The translations under genes were made by a program, and so were the position numbers. A DNA stretch of 34,040 bases from Gemmatimonadaceae bacterium (GTDB lineage Bacteria; Gemmatimonadota; Gemmatimonadetes; Gemmatimonadales; Gemmatimonadaceae), in the NCBI GenBank assembly GCA_025450035.1, contig JANWIF010000158.1, positions 1-34,040 on the forward strand. The letters run 5' to 3'. The notes under the pieces are model-generated. The model saw nothing but the letters and a program-made list of their open reading frames with translations, did no database searches and was not told the origin of the DNA. Of this stretch, positions 1 through 8,503 are shown piece after piece; position 1 is the first letter of the stretch; each line of letters opens with the position of its first letter.

Positions 1-127
1 CCGCGCCGCCCCCCACCCGGTCCACCCGCTCCCGGGCCAAGGAGGCGTCGGCTTCCTAACGGCTTGCCCCCCACCCAGTGTGCAATTCTTCCCGGTGAAA
101 GTGTGCAATCCTATTCCGGTGTTGACA
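1..127 (+). mobile_element. End of an IS21-type insertion element (extends left of window)
   Basis: Two imperfect direct copies of a 21-22 base unit lie at 77-97 and 100-121 (both begin AGTGTGCAAT and end CCGGTG) and are followed by TTGACAC. Paired terminal repeats that close on TGTCAA are typical of IS21-family ends, so the element's outer edge should be near 127 with its body to the left. A plus-strand frame open from the window edge stops at 57-59 and could be the last residues of istB, which normally ends shortly before the right end of such elements; it is too short to identify. The end lies inside a transposase gene read on the other strand, so this copy appears to have inserted into an older element. 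The other end and the target duplication are outside the window. Confidence 0.5.
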
Positions 128-966
128 CTGCCCTTGAGCGGGGTCTGTTGCGTATGCTTGATCGCGGATTCGACGCTCCCCTTGCGATTGGGGTCGCCGA
201 TGCGACAGGGATCGGCCACGACGCCATAGTGAGCGAGCATCGCCGCGTACACGGGATTCAGCCCCGGCTCGTACAAGTCAGGCCGTAGCACGCCCTGGCG
301 GAGATTGTCCAGCACCACGTATGCGGTACAGCCGCCTAACGCATGAAACGCGTCCTCGTGTAAGCGCACCCACGTCTGCTGATCGACCTTCCAGACGACT
401 TTGCGGAACGCTTTCCCGGAGAACGGAAGCGTGAGGACGAACAATGCAGGCCGTCGGTACTGGCCCGGCCTCACCAGCGTGAGCGCCCCGGTCCCCCAAT
501 CGACTTGGGCCTCTTCGCCCGGGAGAAACTCCAACACGTCGAAACGCTCGGGTTCCCGCGCACGCAGCTTGGCCACGAAGCGCTTGACGGAATTGTAGGC
601 GGCCCCGAAGCCGTGCTCGCCCACGAGGTCCTGATAGATCGCCACCGCGTTGCGGCCGAGCGCGAGCTGCTGCTCGATCCATGTGCGATGCGGCTCGCAG
701 GCGGAGAGCCCCACGCCAGCCGCGCCCGGGAGGACGCAAGACGGCGCCGGCTCGGCGGCCTCGAGGCCCGGTGGCCGGGGTGGGGGAATTTCCTCCGCGA
801 GGGGGCAGGAGCCGGTGGCCACCCCGGAGGAATTTGACAGGGCCGCGGCATACACCCGGATCGTCTTGCGGTCGACGCCGGTCTGACGCGCAATCTGCCG
901 ATGCGGGACGCCGCGTTGGAGCAGCGTGCGCAGGGTCGTGCGCAGGTGCGGTTTCAAGACGTTCAC
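128..966 (-). pseudogene. istA: IS21-family transposase IstA, truncated at its C-terminal side
   Basis: An open minus-strand frame runs from a GTG (966-964) or TTG (957-955) start to the IS end at 127. It begins with a helix-turn-helix like IstA (MKPHLRTTLRTLLQRGVPHR, then QIARQTGVDRKTIRVY). An integrase core follows, with EEAQVDWG (first catalytic Asp), a VVLDNLRQGV segment (second Asp) and DPNRKGSVESAIKHTQ (the Glu after KGSV). All three DDE residues are therefore visible. The stretch GGACAGGAGAAGGAG just upstream offers a ribosome site for either start. About 279 residues remain, whereas IstA proteins are usually 400-500. Homology ends after 'TQQTPLKG', exactly where the neighbouring IS terminal repeats begin. 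The frame stays open through the IS end to the window edge but no longer resembles IstA. The partner istB is not present next to it. Confidence 0.75.
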
Positions 967-1053
967 TCCTTCTCCTGTCCGATCGAAGTCCGAGAGGAGT
1001 GTACGTCCCGCCGCGCAGCGCCTACGCTAAGGCGCTGCTAAGCTGCCAAGGGG

Positions 1054-1098
1054 GTGGGGGAATTTGGGGTGGCCACGAGTGGGGGAGTTTGGGTGGCC
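1054..1098. repeat. Terminal direct repeats of the istA-bearing IS21-type element
   Basis: Two near-identical units at 1054-1074 and 1079-1098 share GTGGGGGA(A/G)TTTGGG and end GGTGGCC. They lie upstream of the truncated istA, where an IS21-type left end with internal repeats is expected. Their sequence differs from the repeats at 77-121, so the two ends belong to different elements. A related string, GTGGGGGAATTT preceded by GGTGGCC, also occurs inside istA near 770-793. The outer edge is probably close to 1100. From about 1102 to 1287 nothing recognisable was seen. Confidence 0.5.
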
Positions 1099-1287
1099 GC
1101 CAGGGATAAATCTGCCCGTCGCATCGGGGCGTTGGGCCAGGGGCGCGCCCATCCATGCGCTGGGAAGGGTGAGGCTTTGCGCGATATCAGAAGAAGATCC
1201 CGTAGAACAATATCAGCCACTGGACCACCACCACGCGGGTGGTATCCGCGCCCGGGCTATAGTCATGCAGCGCGATGCCATTATCCG

Positions 1288-1584
1288 TCAACCGGGCGGG
1301 ATCGAGGGACGGACCGGCGCAAACGGAGCCCGTACGCCTGCGTGTGCTTTGTAGAAGTCACGGGCGCCCACGCTCCGGAGGTAGGGCATGACCATGATCG
1401 GGTCCTGGCGGGCGATCCACGCCATGACGCCGTGGACCACGACCAGGTAGAACGTCGCCAGGAGAAGCGTCGCTGCGCGGCGGGATGAGCGCCGCGGTGG
1501 GTTAGCGAGCGCTTCGAGGCGGTCGCCGTGTGCGAGCCCGGCGCTGGTCAACTCACCGATCGACTCGTTCGTCGCCGTCACCAT
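1288..1584 (-). CDS. Hypothetical small membrane protein
   Basis: A 98-residue frame starts at the ATG at 1584-1582. A single strongly hydrophobic segment (AATLLLATFYLVVVHGVMAW) sits near residues 38-57, preceded by a basic PPRRSSRR stretch, which suggests a membrane protein with its N-terminus inside. Codon third positions are mostly G or C, as in the genuine genes here. The frame can be extended to a TTG at 1755, but the added part looks less gene-like. No good ribosome site was seen before the ATG. It lies downstream of the toxin-immunity pair on the same strand, between that pair and the IS debris, and could be a remnant of an older cassette. I do not recognise the family. The 236 bases between it and the immunity gene hold nothing else I can support. 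Confidence 0.35.
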   Translation of the reverse strand: MVTATNESIGELTSAGLAHGDRLEALANPPRRSSRRAATLLLATFYLVVVHGVMAWIARQDPIMVMPYLRSVGARDFYKAHAGVRAPFAPVRPSIPPG

Positions 1585-1805
1585 GCGCAAGTCCGCTGCG
1601 CCCGATCCTCGCAGGCTCCGACCGGCCCGAAACACGCCTCGTCCTGTGCGCTCCGCTATGAACCCCGCGGTCGCGAACGTCGAAGCTACACACGCGAGTG
1701 GCCCCGCTTCGGGAAGAGACGCCCACTGGGCTGGCGCAAGTCCTCGGGCTTCCAAGCCAACAAATTACCGCGTCGTTGCACCTGACATCGGGTGCTCGAC
1801 AACCG

Positions 1806-1835
1806 TTACCCGAGAAGGCGTTACCCGAGAAGGCG
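1806..1835. repeat. 15-base perfect tandem duplication at the stop codon of the immunity gene
   Basis: TTACCCGAGAAGGCG occurs twice back to back (1806-1820 and 1821-1835). On the minus strand the copy at 1821-1835 encodes the last residues (RLLG) and the TAA stop of the immunity gene; the other copy lies immediately after the stop. It looks like a recent slippage duplication at the cassette edge. Confidence 0.85.
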
Positions 1836-3041
1836 AGGACCGCCCTTGGCGATGAATTCGAACCAGTCGGCAAGTCGATCTCCGTCCTGTACGAGCTTGA
1901 TGGCGCGAATCAACGGGTATTCCACATCGCCGTCCGGCAGACGAAGCGCGGGCATCCTCGGTTCTTTGGGATCAAGCTCCCAGGCGCCGCTGAGCGTTTG
2001 GCGAAGTACTTCACCATAGTATGCAGCCACCTCGAGAACGAGCGCGTGCGGGACATCGACGGTTTCCTCGGATGCGATGGCCGAGAGGTGGTTGTCGACC
2101 ACCCCCAAGCTGCGCGCGGATAGATCAAGCGTTCCGGTGTGCACTCGCAAGCGAAGCCGTTCACACCACAAGCCTCTTTCCTCAATGAAGCCACGGGCGG
2201 CAGCTATCGTTGGGAAGAACTCCTCCGCGACCGATGGTTGGTCCACAACGGCCGGTCGCTCGCCAATGCGAACCTGACTGAAATCGTAGAGCGGCGCGGT
2301 CGTTGCTCGATTGGGTTCGCTAATGTCAAAGAAGTGTCGGACACCCAGGTGCTCTCGCACACGAGACTTGAGTTCCATCGCGCTCGCATCGGCCCAGTCG
2401 AGCGGAGATTTGGCCGTCGTGATGAGCCATCCGCCATCCGACAGCGACGTGTTAATGACCGCCGGGCACGCGACCAACCTATCGACGCCGAGAAACTGCA
2501 CGAGTTCTCGACCGAAAAGATTGGCGTAGTACACTCCAGGTATGTGCTCGTCGAGAGCAATACCATGTACGTTGACGCCCGTTTCCTCCAGCCGATGTTG
2601 CGAGCCGAACTCGCCATCCACGGCGATCGTGCCGTACGCGCCGGACACAGTCGCAAACAGATCCTGCGCGAGATGTAGCAGGTTCTCAATGCCGAGCACC
2701 GGCAACTTGCGCACCGGAAGGTCAAGCCACACGTGATTGAAAGCCTGATACCAAGCACGTCGCCAATAGACCCATCCCCTACCACCAATGCGCGGCGACA
2801 TCTTGAAAAACACATCGCCGCCTGGGATACGTTCACTGGGATCCACCAGCCAGCATTTCTCAAAACCAGGTGCGCCTTCATTTGCGTATGCGTGTTTCAG
2901 GGGCTCGTAGGAACCGAACCGAGTTGGCATCCAGTCCGCTCCGTGACGCTCAAGCAAGGCCAAAAACGCACGCGCATGGCGAGCATGACCTATGTCCAGT
3001 GTTGTCTGAACCTTGATGTCTAATTCTTCTGAGGTCGTCAC
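1821..3041 (-). CDS. Probable immunity protein of the adjacent Rhs nuclease toxin
   Basis: A 406-residue protein without signal peptide or membrane segment, encoded 30 bases after the Rhs toxin stop on the same strand, the usual place for a cognate immunity gene. Two parts can be seen. The N-terminal two-thirds (about 1-260) contain ADWMPTRFGSYEPLKHAY and a WVYWRRAWYQAFNHVWLD region, and resemble Imm52-like immunity proteins. The C-terminal part (about 280-406) has AYYGEVLRQTLSGAWELDPK followed by an IRAIKLVQDGDRLADWFEF helix, and resembles small domains of unknown function (DUF3806/DUF6278-like) common in immunity loci. The family names are from memory and uncertain; the immunity role rests mainly on position. 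Base composition is visibly less G+C-rich than the secretion genes, and the GTTAGGC heptamer common elsewhere is missing, suggesting acquisition together with the toxin tip. It should act in the producing cell by blocking the nuclease tip. Confidence 0.65.
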   Translation of the reverse strand: MTTSEELDIKVQTTLDIGHARHARAFLALLERHGADWMPTRFGSYEPLKHAYANEGAPGFEKCWLVDPSERIPGGDVFFKMSPRIGGRGWVYWRRAWYQAFNHVWLDLPVRKLPVLGIENLLHLAQDLFATVSGAYGTIAVDGEFGSQHRLEETGVNVHGIALDEHIPGVYYANLFGRELVQFLGVDRLVACPAVINTSLSDGGWLITTAKSPLDWADASAMELKSRVREHLGVRHFFDISEPNRATTAPLYDFSQVRIGERPAVVDQPSVAEEFFPTIAAARGFIEERGLWCERLRLRVHTGTLDLSARSLGVVDNHLSAIASEETVDVPHALVLEVAAYYGEVLRQTLSGAWELDPKEPRMPALRLPDGDVEYPLIRAIKLVQDGDRLADWFEFIAKGGPRLLG

Positions 3042-3071
3042 TTTCCCTGGGCTAGTGCGGGCGTGTTTCGC

Positions 3072-6000
3072 TTAGAACTGGATTTGACGTATACTAATAT
3101 CGCCAGCTCTGATGGCCTTCAGAAGCTCGCCTGAAAGGCTGTTTTCTGTTCCTGGGCGAATGAATAGCTCGAATTTCTGCTTAAGGTCTTTCGCCCCTTG
3201 TACCATCTCGCGCAGTTGACGTGTATAGGACAGCCTTGCGGTATTCTTCACCTCGACGATTGTGTTGCGTGCCTTATCCCAGAAGTCCGGAATCCTTCCG
3301 TTGACCTTCTCCGTATTCTTCGACAGATCGCCCAACTGACGGCTCACAGCATTCTCACCCGCTTTCCCCAAGTCCCTCACTTCCTGCATGGCGGCCTTAG
3401 CGGATTCTTTGTCCGCCACTAAGGATTCCTGAACCGACGCGCCAGCCTCCTGGACGGAAGCCTCAATCTCCGGGCCGTCGTCTTGAAACATCTCCTCCAA
3501 CCCTTCGCACCACGGGCACAGTCCAAACGGATCGGAATACGTGATCGGATCTCCATTCGCAAATCCATAGGAATTGAGCCCGCCCGCGAGGCCAATGGGG
3601 TCTTCCTGCGTGAACCGCCCCGACGCTGGGTCATAATACCGATTGCGCAGATATATCTGCCCTTCCGGATCCCGGCGATCGCCGAGCAGCGACCCCGTCC
3701 ACGCCACGGGCAAATTCTGGTTGCGGAGGGGGTAGTCGAAAAACACCGCGTCGTGAGGCGCCGGCCAGTCCACCTGCACGCAGGTGGTATCGACCGCGTA
3801 GTTGGTGCACCGCTTCTCCCGGCCATCGTCGAACGTCCCGACATCATAGGATCCGTTCCACCCGGCATGCGGCACGATCGCGACCGGCGCGGGCCACTGC
3901 GCGTCGTAACCGATGCGAATAACATCCAGCGGCCGGTCGATGGCGCTCCCCTGCGTGTAGACCACTCGGCCGAAGAGCCGGTGCAGCGTCAAGATTGGGG
4001 TGGTGTCGCGCTCCAACTGCGCTGCCGTGACACTGTCGGCGCCCGGCATCTGGATCTCATAGAGCACCTGGTTTCCATCGTACACGGTCCGCTGAATCGA
4101 GGACACACACTCATTGCTGGCGGCGGGACACGTCGAATCGCTGCGCGACCGCACCAGGATCCGACGGCCTAACGCATCATACCGATACTCCTCGAAGTAC
4201 CCGAGGTCCGGCGCGGCCGGCGGATCGCTGAACTGGCACACCGTCCTCGAACCGGAGGCTTGGCCGTTGCACGTCCGCTTGTCGAGCACCCGTAGGCGGT
4301 TGAGTGCGTCGTAGAGGAGGACATCCACCTCGTGGAGAAATGTCGAACTCCCCGAGACCTCAGACGCTGCGAATTTATTGCCCGCCGCATCGTAGTAGGA
4401 CTGCATTCCATAGAATGGCGTGCCGGGCGGACCGGTTTCGACGTGCTGGATCGCCTCGAGGCGGCCGGTACCCGCCGCGAAGAGGCTCGCCCGATCGGTC
4501 GTTGCGCTATCGGACCCGGTCACGGTGTGCAGTCCGGCGCTCCAGCTCCACATCCGATTGCCCAGTGCGTCGTTGACGAAGGCCTCCTCATTCCCGCCGA
4601 GCACCACGGGGTGGCCCACCGTATCGCCCGCGATGGTCGCGGCATCGACCAGGCTGCCGATGGCGGAGTAGCCGTTACGCACCGTGTCGCCTTCGGTCCG
4701 CGCTTCGATCACTTTGCCGCGGCCATCGTAGATCACGGTGTCGCGGTGGATGTACGCCTGTGCCGCCCCTCCCGGCTGCCCCACGAAGGCGGTCGCCGAG
4801 TCCACACGAAAGACCAGGTCATCATCGGCGTCGTAGCGGCGGTACTCGAGGCTGCCGCCCGGCGCACCGAGCGTGTCCAACCGCCCCTTGAGATCATACG
4901 TGTACCGGAACACGTTGCCTAACACATCGGTGACGCTGGCGAGTTGTGCCGTGATCGGGTCGTAGGTGTAGGTCTGGAGGTCCTTCACGGTCCCGCTGAC
5001 GATGGGCGCCAGGTTGTGCGGGTGCCGCAGCGCCGTGCGCCGGCCATCGAGATCGTACGAGTATTGGAGACCATACCCGTGCTGCGAGGAGTCCCCCAAT
5101 GCATAGTTGCGGATCCGTAGCGTATCCGTGGCCAGCGTGCCGTCATTGTTGTACGTGCGGCTCACCAACGCGCTTCCATTGACCGCGCTCACCACGTTGC
5201 CTGCCACGTCATAGGAGAATGTTTCGACGTCGCTTGGGATCAGGTATCCATTGGTATAGCGCGGGAGGGTCCAGATCGGATCGACGACGCTGTCGGTGAA
5301 CGCGCCGTACCGCACGGCGGAAATCTGGCGTTGCACTAGGCGATTGACGGCGTCGTACTGCGAAACGACGACCCCCACACTGTCCGGCTTGGTACTGGTG
5401 ATGCCACCCAACCGGCGCGGTGTGAGGACGAGCGCGTTTCCACTCGCATCATACGTGGTGCTGTCCACCTTGCCGTCCGGCGCAATCACTTTGACGGCGC
5501 GATTGGCGCGGTCGTACACCCACTGCGACAGCACCGATCCGATGCCCCCCGGATCGGGGCTCGACGAACGGCTAACACTCAAGGCATTGCCTTCACGGTC
5601 GTAGTGGGTTCGCACGACTTGCTCCTCCGCGGGGGCGGTCACGCCGTTGAGGAATCCGTTGGCCCACGGAAAGTGATAGTGCAACTGCGGCCCATACGTG
5701 TCCGTCAGCGTGTCGCGGTCGAGGAGGTCATACGCCAGATCACTCTCCACGAAGTGGGTCGGACTCGTGCCCGAGTCGATCGGCGACTTCGTGTGCGTGA
5801 TGCGGCCGACCAGGTCCCGCGTGGTGATCGAGCGCATGCCGCGCGGCGTGACCTCCATACTGTCGTTGCCGAGCGCGTGGTCGTAGTAGAGGGAGTCCGG
5901 TTTGGTCGTCATCGGGGCATGGATAGCCCGCAGCAACCCCGTGGTCGCGTCGTATGCGAACGTCACCGCGCGAGACATGTCGCCCGCCGGCGCCTGTGAC

Positions 6001-8369
6001 AGGCGATTGCCGGTCGACGCATCGTACGTGAGTACGACGCTGTCGTTCATCGGATGCACGATCCGCGTCACGTAGTCCCACTTCGGGTCGAACAGATAGC
6101 GGGTCGTGGCCGGCGAGCCGCCCTTGACCGGCACCGAATCGGTGGACGTCGAGTCGTTGCCGCGGCTGCTGTAGGTCGCCAGCATGACATTGCCGTTAGG
6201 CATCTGTTCGCGCGTCGCAAGGCCGGGCCATCGCGCATCGCCTCGTGTAATGCGCGTCGTGTCGCCCACGGCGTCGACGATGCTCGTGGGCGCTCCATAC
6301 GCATCACGCCAGAACGAGGTATAATCCCGCACGTCCGTCCGCGGGCCGTCCACGCGCACGTACAGCGATTCGGGCGGCGGCGGCAGGTGGGCCGCGAGTT
6401 GCACCGTGTCGGCGTCGAGAAAGCGCTGCACGATGAAGGGCACGCCGCTGCCCATATCGAGGCTGTCCTTGGCCAATCGATGCAACGCATCGTAGGCGAA
6501 GGTCGTGGCATGCCCCAGTTTGTTGGTCCGACTGGACGCCCGATTCGAGTCGCTGGCCGTCGTGAGATACCCGAAGCTCACCGAGCTCGTGTCGGGATCC
6601 GTAATCGAGGTGACGTGATGGCCGGTCATCGCCACCGTGGTGGTCCGCCAGCCAGCGGTGGGGCTCGGCGAGAGCACCGTGTGCAACAAGCTGCTGCTGT
6701 AGGTCAGCGAGTCCTTGACCACCGACCCGCCAGCAGGTGTTGGGAGGGTAATCTTGGTGAGCAGCGCCCCCGAATAGGAGAATGCTGTGGTGTGTTGCAA
6801 CCGGTTGATTGTCGAGACATGCTGCCCAGCGGTGTTGAACACCACCTGCGTACCGTGTTGGGCGTAGCGCACCCAGGTCGATCCGACCCGCGCCAGGGTG
6901 TCCGGCCGATTGATGGCCGGCGCGGCCCACTTGCCGTTGGTGGTCTTGGCCCAGAGCCGTGTGCTGCCGTCCCCGCCTACCCACATGATTTTCGAGGCGC
7001 TGCTGGACGTGTCACCGGTCACGAACACCAGCTGCTCCACCCCGGCTACCCACCAGCCGGCCCCAAATGGGCTTGGCGCGCGATTCACGAGGAGCAGGGT
7101 GTCGGTGGCCGAGCTGGTGTACTGGCTGTGCGTCGCGTTGTAGATGCTGCTCACGCTGAACGTGTACGGGTACATGCCGCTCGGGAGGCCGACCGCGTCG
7201 AAGGCGACGGCGAAGTGACGTGACGTGCCGGGGGGAAATCCCGCGACCGGCCAGCGCCGCGGGTAGGCGATTCCATTGATCGTAAGCGTCGCGGCAATGG
7301 TATCCGGCCACATCGTGCTGCTGCCTAACGTGACGTTCGCCTCGACCACCGGATAGGGATGGGCGACCTGACTGTCGTAGATCAAGACCGGGGCGCGATC
7401 CTTGTCCAGCGTGCGCACACTGGGGAGGGCGTGCACCAGGCGGAGATCGCCGCACTCGCGCGCCGCGCCTTCACCGGCTGCAAGTGACAGACAGAGATTC
7501 CGATCCGACGCCGTGCGCGCGTTCACGCTCTTGACATCGACACTCAGCGCTCCGGCCGTCAGCGTACTCGGCGAAATGGTCATCCAGCCGCTGTCACTCA
7601 CCGCCGGCGGCCCGCTCTGGGTAGCCAGCACGCGGATGCGACCGGACGTGCCGCTCGCCCCCGCGACAAAGAAGACCAGTGCCGTGGCGCCGCTGTCGGC
7701 TGGCAACGACGTCGAGCTCGGCGCAACGCTGCAGCCACTCGGGAACGCGGTTCCGGTGCAGCTGGCACTCAGGGCAAATGACACCACCTGTGTGCCGATA
7801 TTGGTGCTCGTATTGCGGATTGAAAATGGGACCGCGATGGCGCCGCCCCCTGGTACTACGCTGGTCCCTCCGTTAGGCGTCACCGCGACAGCGTATGCCG
7901 CCGTGGGACTCGGAGGCGCATACGTGTAGCTGTAGATGGCCGTATCGGTGCCGATATTCAGCGCCTGGTCCAACATGACAGCGACGAGCGTGTCTTTCTG
8001 TTGCCCCTCGCGCAGTGTGATGGTGCCGGTTGATGTCGCTCCGGCGGAACAGTTGGGTACACCGCCGCTCGTGTAGGTGAGCGTAGCCGAGATGTCGATC
8101 TTGTTCAGGGAGATGAATGGCTTGCCGTTCCACAGGCTCTTATTGTCGCAGTACGTAATCGTGAGAGCGACCGATTGCCCGCCCACAGCACCCGTCGTCG
8201 GAGAGAAATAGATCGCGGGTGGCGTGGAGTCGCCGCCGCCGATATTCGGAATGACGTCAGGGCTGGTGGCCGGAATCTGCGTGAACGCGGTGGCGGGCGC
8301 GCCCGCAAGCACGCACACGAGCAGGCAGGACCACGCAGCAAATACGGTAGACGGGAAACGGGCACACAT
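3072..8369 (-). CDS. Secreted Rhs-repeat polymorphic toxin with C-terminal PD-(D/E)xK nuclease tip
   Basis: A 1765-residue protein. Residues 1-28 form a signal peptide (basic start, LLVCVLAGAPATA). A repetitive beta-rich extracellular part follows, then many Rhs/YD repeats (patterns such as YDxxGNxxS, TYDLKGRLD, RYDALGRR). The Rhs core signature, LRNRYYDPASGRFTQEDPIG plus the adjoining NSYGF...DPFGL, ends at residue 1617. The last 148 residues (3072-3518) are a variable tip. It carries AGE (E1672), IPDF (D1695) and VEVKN (E1706, K1708), the layout of a PD-(D/E)xK nuclease, then SYTRQLREM and a short beta-rich end, resembling Tox-REase-7. No PAAR or type VI signature is present. A GGAG ribosome site precedes the ATG. 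Its position directly downstream of the type II secretion operon and its signal peptide suggest, but do not prove, export by that system. The tip has lower G+C than the body, typical of swapped toxin ends. Confidence 0.9.
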   Translation of the reverse strand: MCARFPSTVFAAWSCLLVCVLAGAPATAFTQIPATSPDVIPNIGGGDSTPPAIYFSPTTGAVGGQSVALTITYCDNKSLWNGKPFISLNKIDISATLTYTSGGVPNCSAGATSTGTITLREGQQKDTLVAVMLDQALNIGTDTAIYSYTYAPPSPTAAYAVAVTPNGGTSVVPGGGAIAVPFSIRNTSTNIGTQVVSFALSASCTGTAFPSGCSVAPSSTSLPADSGATALVFFVAGASGTSGRIRVLATQSGPPAVSDSGWMTISPSTLTAGALSVDVKSVNARTASDRNLCLSLAAGEGAARECGDLRLVHALPSVRTLDKDRAPVLIYDSQVAHPYPVVEANVTLGSSTMWPDTIAATLTINGIAYPRRWPVAGFPPGTSRHFAVAFDAVGLPSGMYPYTFSVSSIYNATHSQYTSSATDTLLLVNRAPSPFGAGWWVAGVEQLVFVTGDTSSSASKIMWVGGDGSTRLWAKTTNGKWAAPAINRPDTLARVGSTWVRYAQHGTQVVFNTAGQHVSTINRLQHTTAFSYSGALLTKITLPTPAGGSVVKDSLTYSSSLLHTVLSPSPTAGWRTTTVAMTGHHVTSITDPDTSSVSFGYLTTASDSNRASSRTNKLGHATTFAYDALHRLAKDSLDMGSGVPFIVQRFLDADTVQLAAHLPPPPESLYVRVDGPRTDVRDYTSFWRDAYGAPTSIVDAVGDTTRITRGDARWPGLATREQMPNGNVMLATYSSRGNDSTSTDSVPVKGGSPATTRYLFDPKWDYVTRIVHPMNDSVVLTYDASTGNRLSQAPAGDMSRAVTFAYDATTGLLRAIHAPMTTKPDSLYYDHALGNDSMEVTPRGMRSITTRDLVGRITHTKSPIDSGTSPTHFVESDLAYDLLDRDTLTDTYGPQLHYHFPWANGFLNGVTAPAEEQVVRTHYDREGNALSVSRSSSPDPGGIGSVLSQWVYDRANRAVKVIAPDGKVDSTTYDASGNALVLTPRRLGGITSTKPDSVGVVVSQYDAVNRLVQRQISAVRYGAFTDSVVDPIWTLPRYTNGYLIPSDVETFSYDVAGNVVSAVNGSALVSRTYNNDGTLATDTLRIRNYALGDSSQHGYGLQYSYDLDGRRTALRHPHNLAPIVSGTVKDLQTYTYDPITAQLASVTDVLGNVFRYTYDLKGRLDTLGAPGGSLEYRRYDADDDLVFRVDSATAFVGQPGGAAQAYIHRDTVIYDGRGKVIEARTEGDTVRNGYSAIGSLVDAATIAGDTVGHPVVLGGNEEAFVNDALGNRMWSWSAGLHTVTGSDSATTDRASLFAAGTGRLEAIQHVETGPPGTPFYGMQSYYDAAGNKFAASEVSGSSTFLHEVDVLLYDALNRLRVLDKRTCNGQASGSRTVCQFSDPPAAPDLGYFEEYRYDALGRRILVRSRSDSTCPAASNECVSSIQRTVYDGNQVLYEIQMPGADSVTAAQLERDTTPILTLHRLFGRVVYTQGSAIDRPLDVIRIGYDAQWPAPVAIVPHAGWNGSYDVGTFDDGREKRCTNYAVDTTCVQVDWPAPHDAVFFDYPLRNQNLPVAWTGSLLGDRRDPEGQIYLRNRYYDPASGRFTQEDPIGLAGGLNSYGFANGDPITYSDPFGLCPWCEGLEEMFQDDGPEIEASVQEAGASVQESLVADKESAKAAMQEVRDLGKAGENAVSRQLGDLSKNTEKVNGRIPDFWDKARNTIVEVKNTARLSYTRQLREMVQGAKDLKQKFELFIRPGTENSLSGELLKAIRAGDISIRQIQF

Positions 8370-8386
8370 GGGAGGCTCCGGGCCGT

Positions 8387-8407
8387 GGGGAGGATGCTGC
8401 CCTCCCC
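8387..8407 (-). promoter_or_regulatory. Stem-loop in the Rhs toxin 5' leader
   Basis: GGGGAGG (8387-8393) pairs perfectly with CCTCCCC (8401-8407) across a 7-base loop. On the transcript it would end 17 bases before the toxin start codon, just upstream of the GGAG ribosome site. Its G-rich/C-rich arms could compete with ribosome access. There is no U-tract, so it is not a standard terminator. Its role is inferred. Confidence 0.4.
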
Positions 8408-8485
8408 TAGCATACGGGATGCCGGCGCATCGCCCGCGCGAAGTCGTTATGCGTTAGGCACTTGCAGTCTTCGCGATGGCGCAAT

Positions 8486-8500
8486 GCTGCACGTTGCAGC
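8486..8500 (-). terminator. Short palindrome just after the activator stop codon
   Basis: GCTGCA-CGT-TGCAGC forms a 6-bp stem with a 3-base loop, 4 bases past the stop of the activator gene. There is no U-tract. It could weakly terminate or protect the operon transcript before the Rhs gene, or may be chance. Confidence 0.2.
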
Positions 8501-8503
8501 GCT

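Noticed and set aside
1054-1098. Direct repeats as a small CRISPR array
   Set aside because: Only two units separated by four bases, no spacers and no cas genes; better explained as an IS terminus.
6054-7223. Plus-strand 389-residue frame
   Set aside because: Lies antisense within the Rhs toxin gene; Arg/His/Gly-rich translation without domains, a by-product of high G+C on the opposite strand.
3072-8369. Rhs protein as a type VI secretion effector
   Set aside because: It has a Sec-type signal peptide and no PAAR domain, and no VgrG, Hcp or adaptor gene is in the window.
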